A DNA stretch of 15,816 bases from Phyllobacteriaceae bacterium (GCA_012799265.1 JAAZLP010000325.1:1-15816); one strand, 5' to 3'; counted from the stretch's first letter, positions 1 to 6,769 are shown. The notes: a model not told the origin generated them from the sequence alone. Made by a program: numbers and translations.

Positions 1-863
1 ATGGCCCAGGCAATGGCAGCAGCCGCCGGTGCGGTGATGGTGTTGAGGAAGGCCTGGGCGGCAAGACCGTTGGCACCCAGGGCCGAGCCGGCATTGAAGC
101 CGAACCAGCCAACCCAGAGCAGGCTCGCCCCGATATAGACGAAGACGAGGTTATGGGGGGCAATCGGCTCCTTCATGTAGCCCATGCGCGGGCCCAGCAC
201 GATGGCGGCGACGAGCGCGGCAACGCCGGAATTGATGTGGACCACGGTGCCGCCGGCGAAGTCGAGGGCGCCCATGTTGAAGAAGAGACCAGCGCCCGAC
301 CACACCATGTGGGCGATGGGCAGATAGGAGAAGGTGAACCAGATGGCCAGGAACGCCATCACGGCGCCGAACTTCATGCGCTCGGCAATGCCGCCGACGA
401 CGAGCGCGGCCGTGATGCAGGCAAAGGTTAGCTGGAAGACGACGAAGACCAGTTCGGGAATGGTGCCCGAGACCGCATCCGGAGTGACATTGGCGAGGAA
501 GAGATTGGAGAAGTCACCGATGAAGGCGGAGAGGCCGCCTTCGGTGGGGCCGGAGAAGGCAAGGGAATAGCCATAGGCGACCCAGAGCAGCGCGATCATG
601 GAGAAGGCGCCGAAAACCTGAGTGACGACCGAAAGCACGTTCTTGGCGCGGACGAGGCCGCCGTAGAAGAGCGCAACGCCCGGAATGGTCATCATGATGA
701 CCAGCAGCGTCGAAACGATCATCCAGGCGGTGTCGCCGGTGTCGATGGCAGCGACTTCCTCGACGACGGCGGGCACTTCTGCCGCCACTTCCTGGGCAAT
801 GGCTGGCAGCGCCAGCGCGAGGGAGGCCAGTGCAGCGCCTCCGATAAGCTTGTTCATCTTCAT
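1..863 (-). CDS. amtB: Ammonium transporter AmtB, copy 1 (C-terminus beyond window edge)
   Basis: Inner-membrane ammonium channel of the Amt/MEP/Rh family, partner of the P-II protein encoded just upstream. 287 residues are visible; the gene runs off the left edge. I chose ATG at 863 (MKMNKL) because GGGAGA lies just upstream; an in-frame Met two codons later is possible. Residues 1-23 form a signal peptide ending AIA|Q, followed by a Glu/Ala/Val-rich linker and membrane helices. The family signature is present at 201-217 (DFAGGTVVHINSGVAAL), with Asp201 and pore His209 corresponding to E. coli AmtB Asp160 and His168. The second pore His and the cytoplasmic GlnK-binding tail lie outside the window. 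The start is 19 bases after the glnK stop, so the pair is an operon. It clearly differs in sequence from the second AmtB at 1549-2916. Confidence 0.95.
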   Translation of the reverse strand, partial: MKMNKLIGGAALASLALALPAIAQEVAAEVPAVVEEVAAIDTGDTAWMIVSTLLVIMMTIPGVALFYGGLVRAKNVLSVVTQVFGAFSMIALLWVAYGYSLAFSGPTEGGLSAFIGDFSNLFLANVTPDAVSGTIPELVFVVFQLTFACITAALVVGGIAERMKFGAVMAFLAIWFTFSYLPIAHMVWSGAGLFFNMGALDFAGGTVVHINSGVAALVAAIVLGPRMGYMKEPIAPHNLVFVYIGASLLWVGWFGFNAGSALGANGLAAQAFLNTITAPAAAAIAWA

Positions 864-882
864 CTTTTTCTCCCGAAGACGC

Positions 883-1221
883 TTAGAGGGCTGACGCGCC
901 GGTTTCACCGGTGCGGATGCGGGTGACGGCCAGGAGGTCGAGCACGAAAATCTTGCCGTCGCCGATGCGACCGGTCTGGGCGCTATCGCGGATGGCATTG
1001 CTGACCTCGTCGGCCAGCTCGTCATCGACGGCGATTTCGATCTTGAGCTTGGGCAGGAAGTGCACGGCATATTCGGTGCCGCGGTAAATTTCCGAATGCC
1101 CCTTCTGACGCCCGTATCCCCTGACCTCGGTAACAGTCATGCCGTGAACATCGAGCGAGTTCAGTGCCTGCCTTACTTCCTCGAGCCGGGACGGCTTGAT
1201 GATTGCTATCACCAGTTTCAT
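883..1221 (-). CDS. glnK: P-II nitrogen regulatory protein GlnK, copy 1
   Basis: Trimeric P-II signal protein that senses 2-oxoglutarate and ATP/ADP, is uridylylated under nitrogen limitation, and blocks AmtB when unmodified. It is 112 residues, the normal length. The T-loop signature is YRGTEY (46-51) with Tyr51, the uridylylation site. The C-terminal RIRTGE (about residues 101-106) matches the family nucleotide-binding end. ATG at 1221 is preceded by AAGGGGG. It sits upstream of amtB copy 1 on the same strand. Whether it should be called GlnK or GlnB cannot be settled from sequence alone; linkage to amtB favours GlnK. It matches the second copy (2946-3284) at 104 of 112 positions; differences are at 5, 34, 68, 71, 72, 75, 80 and 93, none of them in the T-loop core. 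Confidence 0.95.
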   Translation of the reverse strand: MKLVIAIIKPSRLEEVRQALNSLDVHGMTVTEVRGYGRQKGHSEIYRGTEYAVHFLPKLKIEIAVDDELADEVSNAIRDSAQTGRIGDGKIFVLDLLAVTRIRTGETGASAL

Positions 1222-1271
1222 GTGACCCCCTTGGCGCCGGTACGGCGCGTGCTGGAACGATCACTGGAGAC

Positions 1272-1286
1272 TCAAGCCGCGTGCCA
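1272..1286 (-). promoter_or_regulatory. Sigma-54-like promoter for glnK-amtB copy 1
   Basis: The minus strand reads TGGCACG-CGGC-TTGA. This fits the sigma-54 (RpoN) consensus TGGCACG-N4-TTGC except that the last -12 base is A rather than C. The element ends 51 bases before the glnK start. The same element occurs 47 bases before the second glnK, with matching flanks, which supports a real function. Nitrogen control through NtrC and sigma-54 is normal for glnK-amtB in proteobacteria. I do not see a canonical NtrC site (TGCACC-N5-GGTGCA). Confidence 0.55.
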
Positions 1287-1335
1287 ACTTGCAGGCTTTG
1301 GAATTGCTCAATCCGGACAACGGCTTGCACGGGGA

Positions 1336-1351
1336 GCAGGCAGGTGCCTGC
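1336..1351. repeat. 16-bp perfect palindrome with 2-bp centre upstream of glnK copy 1
   Basis: GCAGGCA-GG-TGCCTGC is a perfect 7-bp inverted repeat. It lies about 50 bases upstream of the -24 box of the glnK copy 1 promoter, a plausible position for an activator site. It does not match the NtrC consensus. No counterpart is seen before glnK copy 2. Confidence 0.4.
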
Positions 1352-1496
1352 AAGGCGTACAAAATATCTGCCCTCAAAATAGGCAGTCTGGATTGGCGTT
1401 GATGCTTTTTTGAACATTACTTTCCGGGGGTGTGCAGTCCGCAGGTTTGCGAGTGGGGAAGCCTCTGTGGCGGACCGAAGAGGTGCGAACTGCACG

Positions 1497-1540
1497 CCGC
1501 CGGCAAGCGGCGGGGATGGCCGGCCCGAAGGCCGACCATC
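1497..1540 (-). terminator. Two adjacent hairpins after amtB copy 2, probable transcript end
   Basis: Nine bases past the amtB copy 2 stop, the minus strand folds into an 11-bp stem (1515-1540) with one G-U pair, closed by a TTCG tetraloop, a very stable form. A second stem follows (1497-1513, CCGCCG-N5-CGGCGG). There is no T run, so this is either a weak or Rho-assisted terminator or a 3'-end stabilising structure. It separates the upstream cassette from the independent glnK copy 1 promoter. The rest of the gene-free stretch 1222-1548 holds the promoter and the palindrome listed separately, and nothing else recognisable. Confidence 0.5.
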
Positions 1541-1548
1541 CGGAGCGA

Positions 1549-2916
1549 TTACTTGAACTCGGGATAGGCTTCGACGCCGACTTCAGCCACGTCGAGACCA
1601 AGGTCCTCATCTTCGGCCGACGGGCGGAGACCCATGACAGCCTTGAGGATGAACCAGAGCACGATGCTGACGGCGAAGACGAAGACGCCAACGGCGAGGA
1701 TGCCGGTGAGCTGTGCGCCCAGGTTCGCATCGGGATTGGTGAAGACCACGGCCACGGTGCCCCAGATGCCGGCGAGGAGGTGGACCGGGATGGCGCCGAC
1801 AACGTCGTCGATCTTGAGTTTGTCGAGAAGCGGCACGGCGAAGACGACGATCACGCCACCAACGGCACCGATGAGCGAGGCAGTGCCCAGACCCGGGGTG
1901 AGCGGTTCAGCAGTGATGGAGACGAGACCAGCCAGCGCGCCGTTGACGACGAAGGTGAGGTCGACCTTCTTGTAGATGACGGCCGAGAGGATGGCAGCGG
2001 CAATGGCACCACCGGCAGCAGCGGCATTGGTGTTGGCCATGACGCGACCGACGTCAGCGATGTCGCCAATAGTGCCCATGGCGAGCTGGGACGCGCCGTT
2101 AAAGCCATACCAACCCATCCAGAGGATGAACATGCCGAGGACGGCAAGCGGCATGTTGGAGCCGGGAATAGCGCGGGTCGTGCCATCCGGATTGTACTTG
2201 CCGCGACGGGCGCCGAGGACGATGGCACCGGCCAGAGCTGCCCAGCCACCAACCGAGTGCACAACGGTGGAACCAGCAAAGTCGATGAAGCCCATCTGAT
2301 CAAGGAAACCACCACCCCACTTCCAGGAGGCCTGGATCGGGTAGACGAGAGCGGTCAGCACGGCCACGAAGACGAGGAAGGGCAGCAGCTTGATGCGCTC
2401 GGCAACGGTGCCCGACACGATCGATGCTGCGGTGGCGCAGAACATGACCTGGAAGAAGAAGTCGGAGCTGGTGGTTGCGTAGGTAAGGTCTGCCGCATCA
2501 GCGGTGAGACCAACCGGCTCGAGCACGGCAATGCCGATGGCACCGAAGATGCCGTCGATGAGCCAGCCATCGCCCGGATACATGATCTGATAGCCGATCA
2601 CGTAGTAGGCCAGACAGGCAAGCGAATACATGGTGATGTTCTTGAGCAGCTGCATGCTCACATTCTTGGTGCGCACGAAGCCAGCTTCGAGCATGGCGAA
2701 ACCAGCCGCCATCCAGAACACGAGGATGCCGCCGATGAGCATCAGGAAGGAGTTGAGGATGTATTTGGTGTGCAGCGCCGCTTCGCCAGCAACGACGTCG
2801 ACGACTTCAGCGGCTTCAGCAGCCGGAGCATCCTGACCGAGAGCGGGCAGTGCGAGCAGAAGCGACGCCAGCGCCACGCCGCCTGCCATCTTTAGGGGAG
2901 TCTTGAACCCTGACAT
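1549..2916 (-). CDS. amtB: Ammonium transporter Amt, copy 2 (different lineage)
   Basis: Complete 455-residue ammonium channel of the inner membrane. I chose ATG at 2916 because AGGAG stands at good spacing; an in-frame GTG at 2949 would overlap the upstream stop and lacks such a site. Residues 1-27 are a signal peptide (ALG|Q). The signature DFAGSTVVHSVGGWAAL (212-228) gives Asp212 and pore His220; His379 in VHLLAGIWG is the second pore histidine. The tail (429-455: GLR, EDEDLGLD, EAYPEF) matches the cytoplasmic end through which GlnK binds. Motifs such as FFFQVMFCATAASIVSGTVAERIK (only partly shared with copy 1) and ITAEPL mark it as a different Amt subgroup from the left-edge copy. The start is 29 bases after the glnK copy 2 stop: same operon. 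Confidence 0.95.
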   Translation of the reverse strand: MSGFKTPLKMAGGVALASLLLALPALGQDAPAAEAAEVVDVVAGEAALHTKYILNSFLMLIGGILVFWMAAGFAMLEAGFVRTKNVSMQLLKNITMYSLACLAYYVIGYQIMYPGDGWLIDGIFGAIGIAVLEPVGLTADAADLTYATTSSDFFFQVMFCATAASIVSGTVAERIKLLPFLVFVAVLTALVYPIQASWKWGGGFLDQMGFIDFAGSTVVHSVGGWAALAGAIVLGARRGKYNPDGTTRAIPGSNMPLAVLGMFILWMGWYGFNGASQLAMGTIGDIADVGRVMANTNAAAAGGAIAAAILSAVIYKKVDLTFVVNGALAGLVSITAEPLTPGLGTASLIGAVGGVIVVFAVPLLDKLKIDDVVGAIPVHLLAGIWGTVAVVFTNPDANLGAQLTGILAVGVFVFAVSIVLWFILKAVMGLRPSAEDEDLGLDVAEVGVEAYPEFK

Positions 2917-2945
2917 TGTGTTTTTTCTCCTGAGATCTGGTTGCG

Positions 2946-3284
2946 TCACAGAGCCGAAGCGCCGGTTTCGCCGGTGCGGATGCGGGTGACTGCGAGGAGG
3001 TCGAGAATGAAAATCTTGCCGTCGCCGATGCGGCCGGTCTGGGCGGCATCGCGAATGGCTGCACTGACCTGTTCGGCAAGATCGTCATCAACGGCGATTT
3101 CGATCTTGAGCTTGGGCAGGAAGTGAACGGCGTATTCGGTGCCACGGTAGATTTCCGAATGGCCCTTCTGGCGTCCGTAGCCCTTCACTTCGGTCACGGT
3201 CATGCCGTGCACATCGAGCGAGTTGAGGGCCTGCCGGACCTCTTCGAGCCGGGATGGTTTGATGATCGCGACCACCAGTTTCAT
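2946..3284 (-). CDS. glnK: P-II nitrogen regulatory protein GlnK, copy 2
   Basis: Second P-II protein, 112 residues, with the T-loop YRGTEY and Tyr51 uridylylation site and the RIRTGE end intact. The frame stays open upstream to 3452, but ATG at 3284 is the right start: it gives the exact family length and N-terminus (MKLVVAIIKPSR) and follows AGGAAAGGGG. It is first in the glnK-amtB copy 2 operon. Only conservative changes separate it from copy 1 (for example Val5, Lys34, Asp68, Glu71, Ile93). Having two near-identical P-II proteins each beside a different Amt suggests duplication of a cassette, and they could form mixed trimers (inference). Confidence 0.95.
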   Translation of the reverse strand: MKLVVAIIKPSRLEEVRQALNSLDVHGMTVTEVKGYGRQKGHSEIYRGTEYAVHFLPKLKIEIAVDDDLAEQVSAAIRDAAQTGRIGDGKIFILDLLAVTRIRTGETGASAL

Positions 3285-3330
3285 GGGTACCCCTTTCCTG
3301 CCTTTACGCGTTTCAACGCCAGTCACAGAC

Positions 3331-3345
3331 TCAAGACGCGTGCCA
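3331..3345 (-). promoter_or_regulatory. Sigma-54-like promoter for glnK-amtB copy 2
   Basis: The minus strand reads TGGCACG-CGTC-TTGA, ending 47 bases before the glnK copy 2 start. With flanks, both copies share TTGGCACGCGKCTTGAGTCT. The spacing between the GG and the -12 box is that of sigma-54 promoters; the -12 dinucleotide is GA instead of GC in both copies. The surrounding region is otherwise unlike that of copy 1, so the match is not simply a recent duplication of the whole upstream DNA. Confidence 0.55.
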
Positions 3346-3422
3346 AACTCGTTGTGGCACCTCAAAAATGCCGGTTTTTCAGGGGCTTGGCGGGAATCCG
3401 AAGGGCGTGCTAAACAGCAGCA

Positions 3423-3447
3423 CGATCGCTCGATGCGACAGCGATCG
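3423..3447. repeat. Inverted repeat CGATCGCT-N9-AGCGATCG
   Basis: Perfect 8-bp arms (3423-3430 and 3440-3447) around a 9-base spacer, in the divergent region between glnK copy 2 and the flavin hydroxylase. It has no T run, so it looks more like a protein-binding operator than a terminator. The binding protein is unknown. Confidence 0.45.
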
Positions 3448-3459
3448 CCCAAACTTTAG

Positions 3460-3477
3460 GCAAATTCCAAAATTTGC
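3460..3477. repeat. AT-rich inverted repeat GCAAATT-N4-AATTTGC
   Basis: Perfect 7-bp arms around CCAA, in the only AT-rich stretch of this intergenic region (about 3450-3490). It is well placed to be an operator for either divergent gene. I do not recognise the regulator. Confidence 0.45.
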
Positions 3478-3492
3478 ATAATTTTTTATCGT

Positions 3493-3509
3493 AGTGCTCA
3501 TGCGGCACT
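3493..3509. repeat. Inverted repeat AGTGC-N7-GCACT
   Basis: Perfect 5-bp arms around a 7-base spacer, about 60 bases before the start of the flavin hydroxylase. It has the size of an NtrC site but the arms face the opposite way to the NtrC consensus. It is short enough to have arisen by chance in GC-rich DNA. Confidence 0.25.
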
Positions 3510-3569
3510 GCACCCCTTGCTTTCATGGGCAGGGGGGAAGAAAAGTTTGGCCAAGATGGAGTGCCGCCG

Positions 3570-4796
3570 ATGAGCCAGATGCAGACCAGCCGCTACGACG
3601 TCATCATTGTGGGCGGTGGACCCGCCGGGCTGACGCTGACCCTGGCGCTGGCGCAAGCGGCGCCGGGCATTCGCCTCGCTCTCGTTGACCGGCGACCGCT
3701 CAGCGTGCCGCGCGACAATCGCGCCTCGGCCATTGCCGCAGGCGTGCGCCGCATCTGGGAGGCGCTGGGCGTCTGGCCGGACATGGAAGAACAGGCCCAG
3801 CCGGTCACCTCCATGCATATTACCGATTCAGGGACGGGCGATCTGGCGCGACCGCTGTTCCTGCAGTTTGACGGCGACGTGGCGCCGGGCGAACCCTTTG
3901 CCCATATGGTGCCCAACCAGGCCAGCGGCGCGGCTTTGCTGCAAAGCGCCGAAGGGCTGTTCAACATGATCGCACCCGCCGAGATTACCGGATGGTCGGG
4001 CGATGGCGCGCTGGCAAAGCTGACGCTGGCGGATGGGCGCGAACTGGTGGCGCCGCTCATCGTCGCCGCCGATGGCGCGCAATCGGGCCTGCGCCAGAGT
4101 GCCGGGATCAAGACCTGGGGTCACGATTATCGCCAGATGGGGCTCGTCGCTACCATTGCTCACGAACTGCCGCATGAAGGCGTCGCCTATGAACATTTCC
4201 GGCCCGCCGGACCCTTTGCCAGCCTGCCGCTGACCGGCAACCGCTCCTCGCTGGTCTGGACGGAAAGCGCCGCCGACGCGCCGCGCTTTCTCGCCATGAC
4301 GCCGGAAGAGCAGGCCGTCGAGATCGAGGCGGCCATGGGGTCGACACTGGGCGCGGTGACGCTCGAAGACAAGCTGATGGGCTTTCCGCTCAAGCTGCAG
4401 CTGGCGCAGAGCTTTATCGGGCCACGGCTGGCCCTGATCGGGGATGCCGCGCATGTCATTCACCCCATCGCCGGCCAGGGCCTCAATCTGGGCCTCAAGG
4501 ATGTCGCGGCGCTGGCGGAGGTCATTGTCGACGCCATGCGGCTCGGGCTCGATCACGGCACCGAGGATGTGCTCGAGCGCTATCAGGCCTGGCGGCGGCC
4601 CGACACCGCATCGATGGTGGCCGTGACCGACGGTATGAACCGGCTCTTTTCCAATGATGTGGCGCCCGTTCGGGCGCTGCGCGATTTCGGACTGGGCCTT
4701 GTCGACCGGTCCGGGCCGGTCAAATCCGCCCTGATTCGCGTTGCCTCGGGCATTGGCACGCGCGGCCCGAAACTTCTGAGCGGCCTGCCGCTCTAG
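3570..4796 (+). CDS. UbiH/UbiF/Coq6-family FAD-dependent hydroxylase (ubiquinone biosynthesis)
   Basis: Flavoprotein monooxygenase of the group that hydroxylates the ubiquinone ring using O2 and NAD(P)H. It is 408 residues, usual for the family. The frame is open from 3525, but ATG at 3570 (MSQMQTSRYD) is best: GGAG lies 8 bases upstream and the FAD-binding strand then starts at residue 9. Seen in order: the dinucleotide-binding GGGPAG (15-20) with Asp40 at the end of the second strand; the DG motif at Asp168-Gly169; GDAAH (291-295); and HPIAGQGLNLGLKD (298-311), which fits the UbiH/COQ6 family signature exactly. Alphaproteobacteria often use UbiL for two ring positions, so this may be UbiL rather than UbiH or UbiF; position specificity cannot be read. 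Its stop overlaps the convergent Trm112 gene by 4 bases. Confidence 0.9.
   Translation: MSQMQTSRYDVIIVGGGPAGLTLTLALAQAAPGIRLALVDRRPLSVPRDNRASAIAAGVRRIWEALGVWPDMEEQAQPVTSMHITDSGTGDLARPLFLQFDGDVAPGEPFAHMVPNQASGAALLQSAEGLFNMIAPAEITGWSGDGALAKLTLADGRELVAPLIVAADGAQSGLRQSAGIKTWGHDYRQMGLVATIAHELPHEGVAYEHFRPAGPFASLPLTGNRSSLVWTESAADAPRFLAMTPEEQAVEIEAAMGSTLGAVTLEDKLMGFPLKLQLAQSFIGPRLALIGDAAHVIHPIAGQGLNLGLKDVAALAEVIVDAMRLGLDHGTEDVLERYQAWRRPDTASMVAVTDGMNRLFSNDVAPVRALRDFGLGLVDRSGPVKSALIRVASGIGTRGPKLLSGLPL
4793..4796. other. Shared palindromic stop CTAG of two convergent genes
   Basis: The plus-strand flavin hydroxylase ends with TAG at 4794-4796. The minus-strand Trm112 gene ends with TAG read from 4795 to 4793. 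There is no room for a terminator between the two genes, so each transcript probably runs into the other gene as antisense (inference). Confidence 0.9.
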
Positions 4797-5029
4797 TCCG
4801 GATCGGGGCGGCGCGTATGCCGCTCCAGTTCCTCGGGCGCAATGGTGCGCGCCTCCTCAAGACTGAGGAGCGGCACGCCCTTGACCACCGGAAAAGCCAA
4901 GCGCGCCGCCACCGAGATCAGCTCATCCCGTTCCGGGGTGAGCGTGAGTCGCGTCTTGGTCAGCGGGCAGACCAGCATTTCCAGCATCCGCGGATGCATC
5001 TGGTGGCGGGGATCGGGTTCGTCGGCCAT
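4793..5029 (-). CDS. Trm112 family protein
   Basis: Small protein of 78 residues in the Trm112/UPF0434 (YcaR-like) family. Residues 12-30 (HPRMLEMLVCPLTKTRLTL) and the FPVVKGVPLLS segment (about 46-56) are the family hallmarks. Eukaryotic Trm112 activates methyltransferases; the bacterial role is not settled, so I give none. It carries only one cysteine (Cys21), so it would not form the four-cysteine zinc site of eukaryotic Trm112. The ATG shares its A with the TGA of the upstream LON-domain gene (TGATG), indicating translational coupling. Its stop TAG lies in the same CTAG palindrome as the stop of the convergent flavin hydroxylase. Confidence 0.9.
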   Translation of the reverse strand: MADEPDPRHQMHPRMLEMLVCPLTKTRLTLTPERDELISVAARLAFPVVKGVPLLSLEEARTIAPEELERHTRRPDPD

Positions 5030-5697
5030 CAGTTGAGCGGGGCCGCGCCGCCAGCGCCGCCGCGGGCCATTTCATATTCGGTGATGGCGATCAGCGTTTC
5101 AGCCCGCGCCTGCAGGGTTTTCGCTTCGAGCAGGACCTGCTTTTCGGCCGCGCCATAGGGCGAAACCATGCAGCAAAAATTGACCAAATCCGCCGTGCCG
5201 GTATTTTCGATCTCGTCCCAGTTGAGTTCGATGCTGGCAAATTCGGCATAGTCGCGCATCATCTTGAGAAAGCGCGCGCGATCGACCTCTTCCTCACCAA
5301 AATTACGCGAGAAATCGGCGGCAAATTCGTCCGCCGAGATGACGCATTGGCGATAGGGCGTCATCACCGTCAGTTCATGCATGAGCCGGAAGCGCGTCAC
5401 CCCTTCAAGGATGATGAAATAACGGCCATCGCCATTTTCCTCGAAATGGGTGAGCCGCCCCAGGCACCCGATCGACTGCAGGGGCGCCCTGCCCTGCGGG
5501 CTTTCCTCGCTGGTGTCTTCGGGCTGGATCAGGCCGACAAGACGGTCGCCGCGCAGGGCAGCATCGATCAGCTCGATATAGCGCGGCTCAAAGACATTGA
5601 GCGGGCGATGGGAGAAAGGCAGCAGCAGGGCCCCGCTCAGCGGGAAAACCGGAACGGATTTGGGCAGATCGGCCGGACTTGTCGGTCGCTTCGGCAT
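5029..5697 (-). CDS. LON peptidase substrate-binding domain protein
   Basis: Stand-alone LON N-terminal (PUA-like) domain, 222 residues, without the AAA+ ATPase or the Ser-Lys protease domain of Lon. The hallmarks are VPVFPLSGALLLPFSHRPL (15-33) followed by FEPRY (36-40), and the GCLGRL and RYFIILEGVTRFR strands in the middle. The C-terminal half is helical and ends in a Gly/Ala tail. Such proteins are common in alphaproteobacteria and are thought to bind polypeptides; no enzyme activity is expected. The start follows the cnoX stop by 8 bases with GAGGGG between, so it is in the cnoX operon. Confidence 0.92.
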   Translation of the reverse strand: MPKRPTSPADLPKSVPVFPLSGALLLPFSHRPLNVFEPRYIELIDAALRGDRLVGLIQPEDTSEESPQGRAPLQSIGCLGRLTHFEENGDGRYFIILEGVTRFRLMHELTVMTPYRQCVISADEFAADFSRNFGEEEVDRARFLKMMRDYAEFASIELNWDEIENTGTADLVNFCCMVSPYGAAEKQVLLEAKTLQARAETLIAITEYEMARGGAGGAAPLN

Positions 5698-5705
5698 GGC
5701 CCCTC

Positions 5706-6644
5706 TCAGGAAAACAGCGCTGTGGAGAGGAGGCGCCGACCCTTGATGGTGGCTGGATCCTTGAAGCCCCAGGCATCGAAGAATTCCAGCAGCTTGGCGC
5801 GGGCTCCATCCTCATTCCAGGCGCGATCGCGCTTGATGATGGCGACCAGCGCCTCGGCGGCCTCAAGCCGCTTGCCTTCGGCATTATAGACAATGGCGAG
5901 ATCAAATCGCGCCTGATGATTGTCGGGGTCGGCGGCGACGGCCGCTTCCAGCGTTGCGGCTTCCGAAAGACCAGAGGCCTCTTCCTTGAGGCGAATCGCA
6001 TTGGCGACAGCGGTATAGGCATCGCCGCTGCGCTGGTCTTCGGGGACCATGTCGAGCGTGGCCTTGGCCTGCTCGGTCTCGTCGGCCTGCATATAGATGC
6101 CGGCAAGGCCGATCAGTGCTTCGGCATTGTCGGGGACATGCTGGAGAATCATGCCGAAAATCTGGGCGGCCTGACCAAGATCGCCGGCATCCTGCGCCGC
6201 CTGGGCGGCCTTGAGGGCATCGGCAATCTGCGCCTCGAGCGAATCAGCCTGGGGCTGACCAGCAGGCGCTGCGGCAATGACGCGCTCGGCAAAGCGGCGC
6301 ACTTCGCCTTCCGGCATGGCGCCCATGAAACCATCAACCGGGCGACCGCCGGCAAAGGCGAAAACGGCGGGAATCGACTGGACGCCGAGCTGGCCGGCGA
6401 AATGGGGATGCTCGTCGATATTGATTTTCACCAGTTTGATCTGGCCGGCCTTTTCCTGCACCACCTTTTCAATGGCCGGGCCAAGCTGGCGGCAGGGACC
6501 GCACCAGGGAGCCCAGAAATCCACCAGAACCGGGACTTCGAGCGAGGCATCGATCACATCGGCCTTGAAGCCGGCATCGCTGCCGTCGCGGACAAGACCG
6601 GCGGCGGGCTGGGCGCTGGGGGCACCGTCAAAGGACAAGGTCAT
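5706..6644 (-). CDS. cnoX: CnoX-like chaperedoxin (thioredoxin domain plus TPR region)
   Basis: 312 residues. The thioredoxin domain (about 20-125) has the active site WCGPC with Cys48 and Cys51, and cis-Pro92 in SIPAVF. From about 135 to the end are TPR-like helical repeats, as in E. coli YbbN/CnoX. The family holds unfolding proteins and protects their cysteines from over-oxidation, passing clients to DnaK or GroEL. E. coli CnoX lacks a working redox pair, whereas Caulobacter CnoX has WCGPC and thioredoxin activity; this one is of the latter kind. No clear signal peptide, so cytoplasmic. ATG at 6644 has only a modest GAGAG site. It is first in the operon with the LON-domain and Trm112 genes, which gives a protein quality-control theme. 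Confidence 0.9.
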   Translation of the reverse strand: MTLSFDGAPSAQPAAGLVRDGSDAGFKADVIDASLEVPVLVDFWAPWCGPCRQLGPAIEKVVQEKAGQIKLVKINIDEHPHFAGQLGVQSIPAVFAFAGGRPVDGFMGAMPEGEVRRFAERVIAAAPAGQPQADSLEAQIADALKAAQAAQDAGDLGQAAQIFGMILQHVPDNAEALIGLAGIYMQADETEQAKATLDMVPEDQRSGDAYTAVANAIRLKEEASGLSEAATLEAAVAADPDNHQARFDLAIVYNAEGKRLEAAEALVAIIKRDRAWNEDGARAKLLEFFDAWGFKDPATIKGRRLLSTALFS

Positions 6645-6769
6645 AACAAATGCTCTCGATCAGGAGGAAACTGGCTGTGTTGCGGTCTTTTTGCGCCCCT
6701 CAAGGCGCCGGTGGCAAGCCCTCTTTCCCACAGGCTGAAGCTAACTTGCCGCAGGCGCAAAAAACTGGG

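Noticed and set aside
1432..2895. Open frame of 487 codons on the plus strand opposite amtB copy 2
   Set aside because: It is antisense to a clear transporter gene. Its product is rich in Asp, Glu, Gly and His with no family resemblance, the usual mirror of a hydrophobic gene in GC-rich DNA.
3355..3373. Possible NtrC site GGCACC-N7-ATGCC
   Set aside because: Only one half fits the consensus and it almost touches the -24 box, too close for a normal NtrC activator site.
3285..3452. Upstream extension of glnK copy 2 to 168 residues
   Set aside because: The extension overlaps the sigma-54-like promoter, and the P-II family length and ribosome site both point to the ATG at 3284.
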